Shown one piece after another: positions 12,265-12,650 of a DNA stretch of 12,650 nucleotides (position 1 is its first letter; the number at the start of each line of letters is the position of its first letter). The stretch lies in the NCBI GenBank assembly GCA_964653285.1, contig CAZZEX010000123.1:1-12650 (forward strand), in the 5' to 3' direction. The notes beneath the pieces are model-generated. The model had not been told where the DNA came from and did no database searches. It saw only the letters and a list, made by a program, of their open reading frames with translations. Both the position numbers and the translations under genes were made by a program. Source of the stretch: CAZZEX01 sp964653285 (GTDB lineage Bacteria > Chloroflexota > Anaerolineae > B4-G1).

Positions 12265-12650
12265 GTCCCATCCGTGTCTTCCCAGACACCGGTGTGCTGC
12301 TGGCGATGATCGTCTTTCCCCACGACCGGACCGGCTCACCTACTCTGGCTGGTGAGGTGCTCCAACTTTACGACAAGTCCGCTTTCGATCTGGTCATCGG
12401 CCAGGCGGTGATGGACGAACTGGACGAGGTGCTGGACGAGCGATTTCCGAGACATCGGCCCCGAGCAGTGTCCTTGTTGATGCCTTTCACCGAGCGGCTG
12501 GTCCGCTGGCCAACCCCGACAGAAATCGCCGCCGTCCTTCCATTCTGCAGCGATCCCTCCGATGCCCCTATCTTCGCCTCGGCCGTCATTGCCCGGCCGG
12601 ACATTGTGCTATCCAACGACTTTCGGGCCTTCCACACCCCCCAGGCGAAA
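12261..12650 (+). CDS. PIN-domain toxin (3' end beyond the window)
   Basis: The frame is open from GTG 12261 to the window end (130 codons, no stop). It is a PIN RNase domain: D9 (FPDTGVLLA), E53 (VMDELDEV), D98 and D101 (DPSDAPIFAS) and the late SNDFRAF (119-121) give the usual acidic metal site. It would cleave RNA unless held by the antitoxin upstream. The GTG overlaps the antitoxin TGA by four nt, with AGGAG at 12251-12255 just before it. Length so far is typical of the family (130-140), so only a few residues are probably missing. Partial only because the window ends. Confidence 0.85.
   Translation, partial: MSPIRVFPDTGVLLAMIVFPHDRTGSPTLAGEVLQLYDKSAFDLVIGQAVMDELDEVLDERFPRHRPRAVSLLMPFTERLVRWPTPTEIAAVLPFCSDPSDAPIFASAVIARPDIVLSNDFRAFHTPQAK

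Overview
This is a GC-rich bacterial window. Several genes resemble families common in Chloroflexota (Anaerolineae-like) genomes: a LysM plus YkuD L,D-transpeptidase with a VanW-type N-terminus, an RHH/PIN toxin-antitoxin pair, and abundant short GC-rich palindromic repeats. That taxon is an inference from gene style and repeat content; no rRNA or tRNA is present. An AT-richer patch at 1-1758 stands out from the rest and looks acquired.

Layout. (1) 61-1758: an HNH endonuclease and a two-TM protein with a PLD-like cytoplasmic domain, both on the minus strand, separated by two truncated group II intron 3' ends (domain V/VI) in opposite orientation. (2) 1838-3394 (minus): FdrA/AllF. Upstream of it is a divergent promoter region at 3570-3658; its plus-strand promoter has both hexamers at perfect consensus. 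(3) 3669-3949 (plus): a decayed carboxyltransferase (PccB-like) remnant split by a 43-nt palindrome, then a Nudix hydrolase (3990-4538) and a cell-wall L,D-transpeptidase (4664-6250). (4) 6336-7748 (minus): a clan AA (retropepsin-like) protease and a DUF2877/AllH protein, apparently one operon. (5) 7993-8310 (minus): a broken solute-binding-protein remnant. (6) 8318-9829 (minus): glycerol kinase with a repeat-bearing leader. (7) 10134-11879 (plus): an ABC exporter half-transporter behind a palindromic heptad array. (8) 11944-12650 (plus): an RHH antitoxin and a PIN toxin, the latter cut by the window edge, behind a perfect-consensus promoter.

Metabolic links. AllF and AllH are two of the three known subunits of oxamate carbamoyltransferase (allantoin/ureide catabolism). 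They are about 3 kb apart in the same orientation, and no AllG (DUF1116) is visible here.

The most unusual signal is repeat biology. A 35-bp C-run/G-run palindrome (34/35 identical between copies) lies inside two unrelated genes, the L,D-transpeptidase and allH. Both copies are read in the same frame, adding the peptide LPPASGG(P/T)GGVA to both proteins. allH carries a second coding palindrome and a repeat-derived C-terminus. Other palindromes sit at the break points of both pseudogenes and in the glpK leader. The region looks like one where mobile palindromic repeats are being written into proteins, comparable in principle to the coding palindromic elements of Rickettsia.
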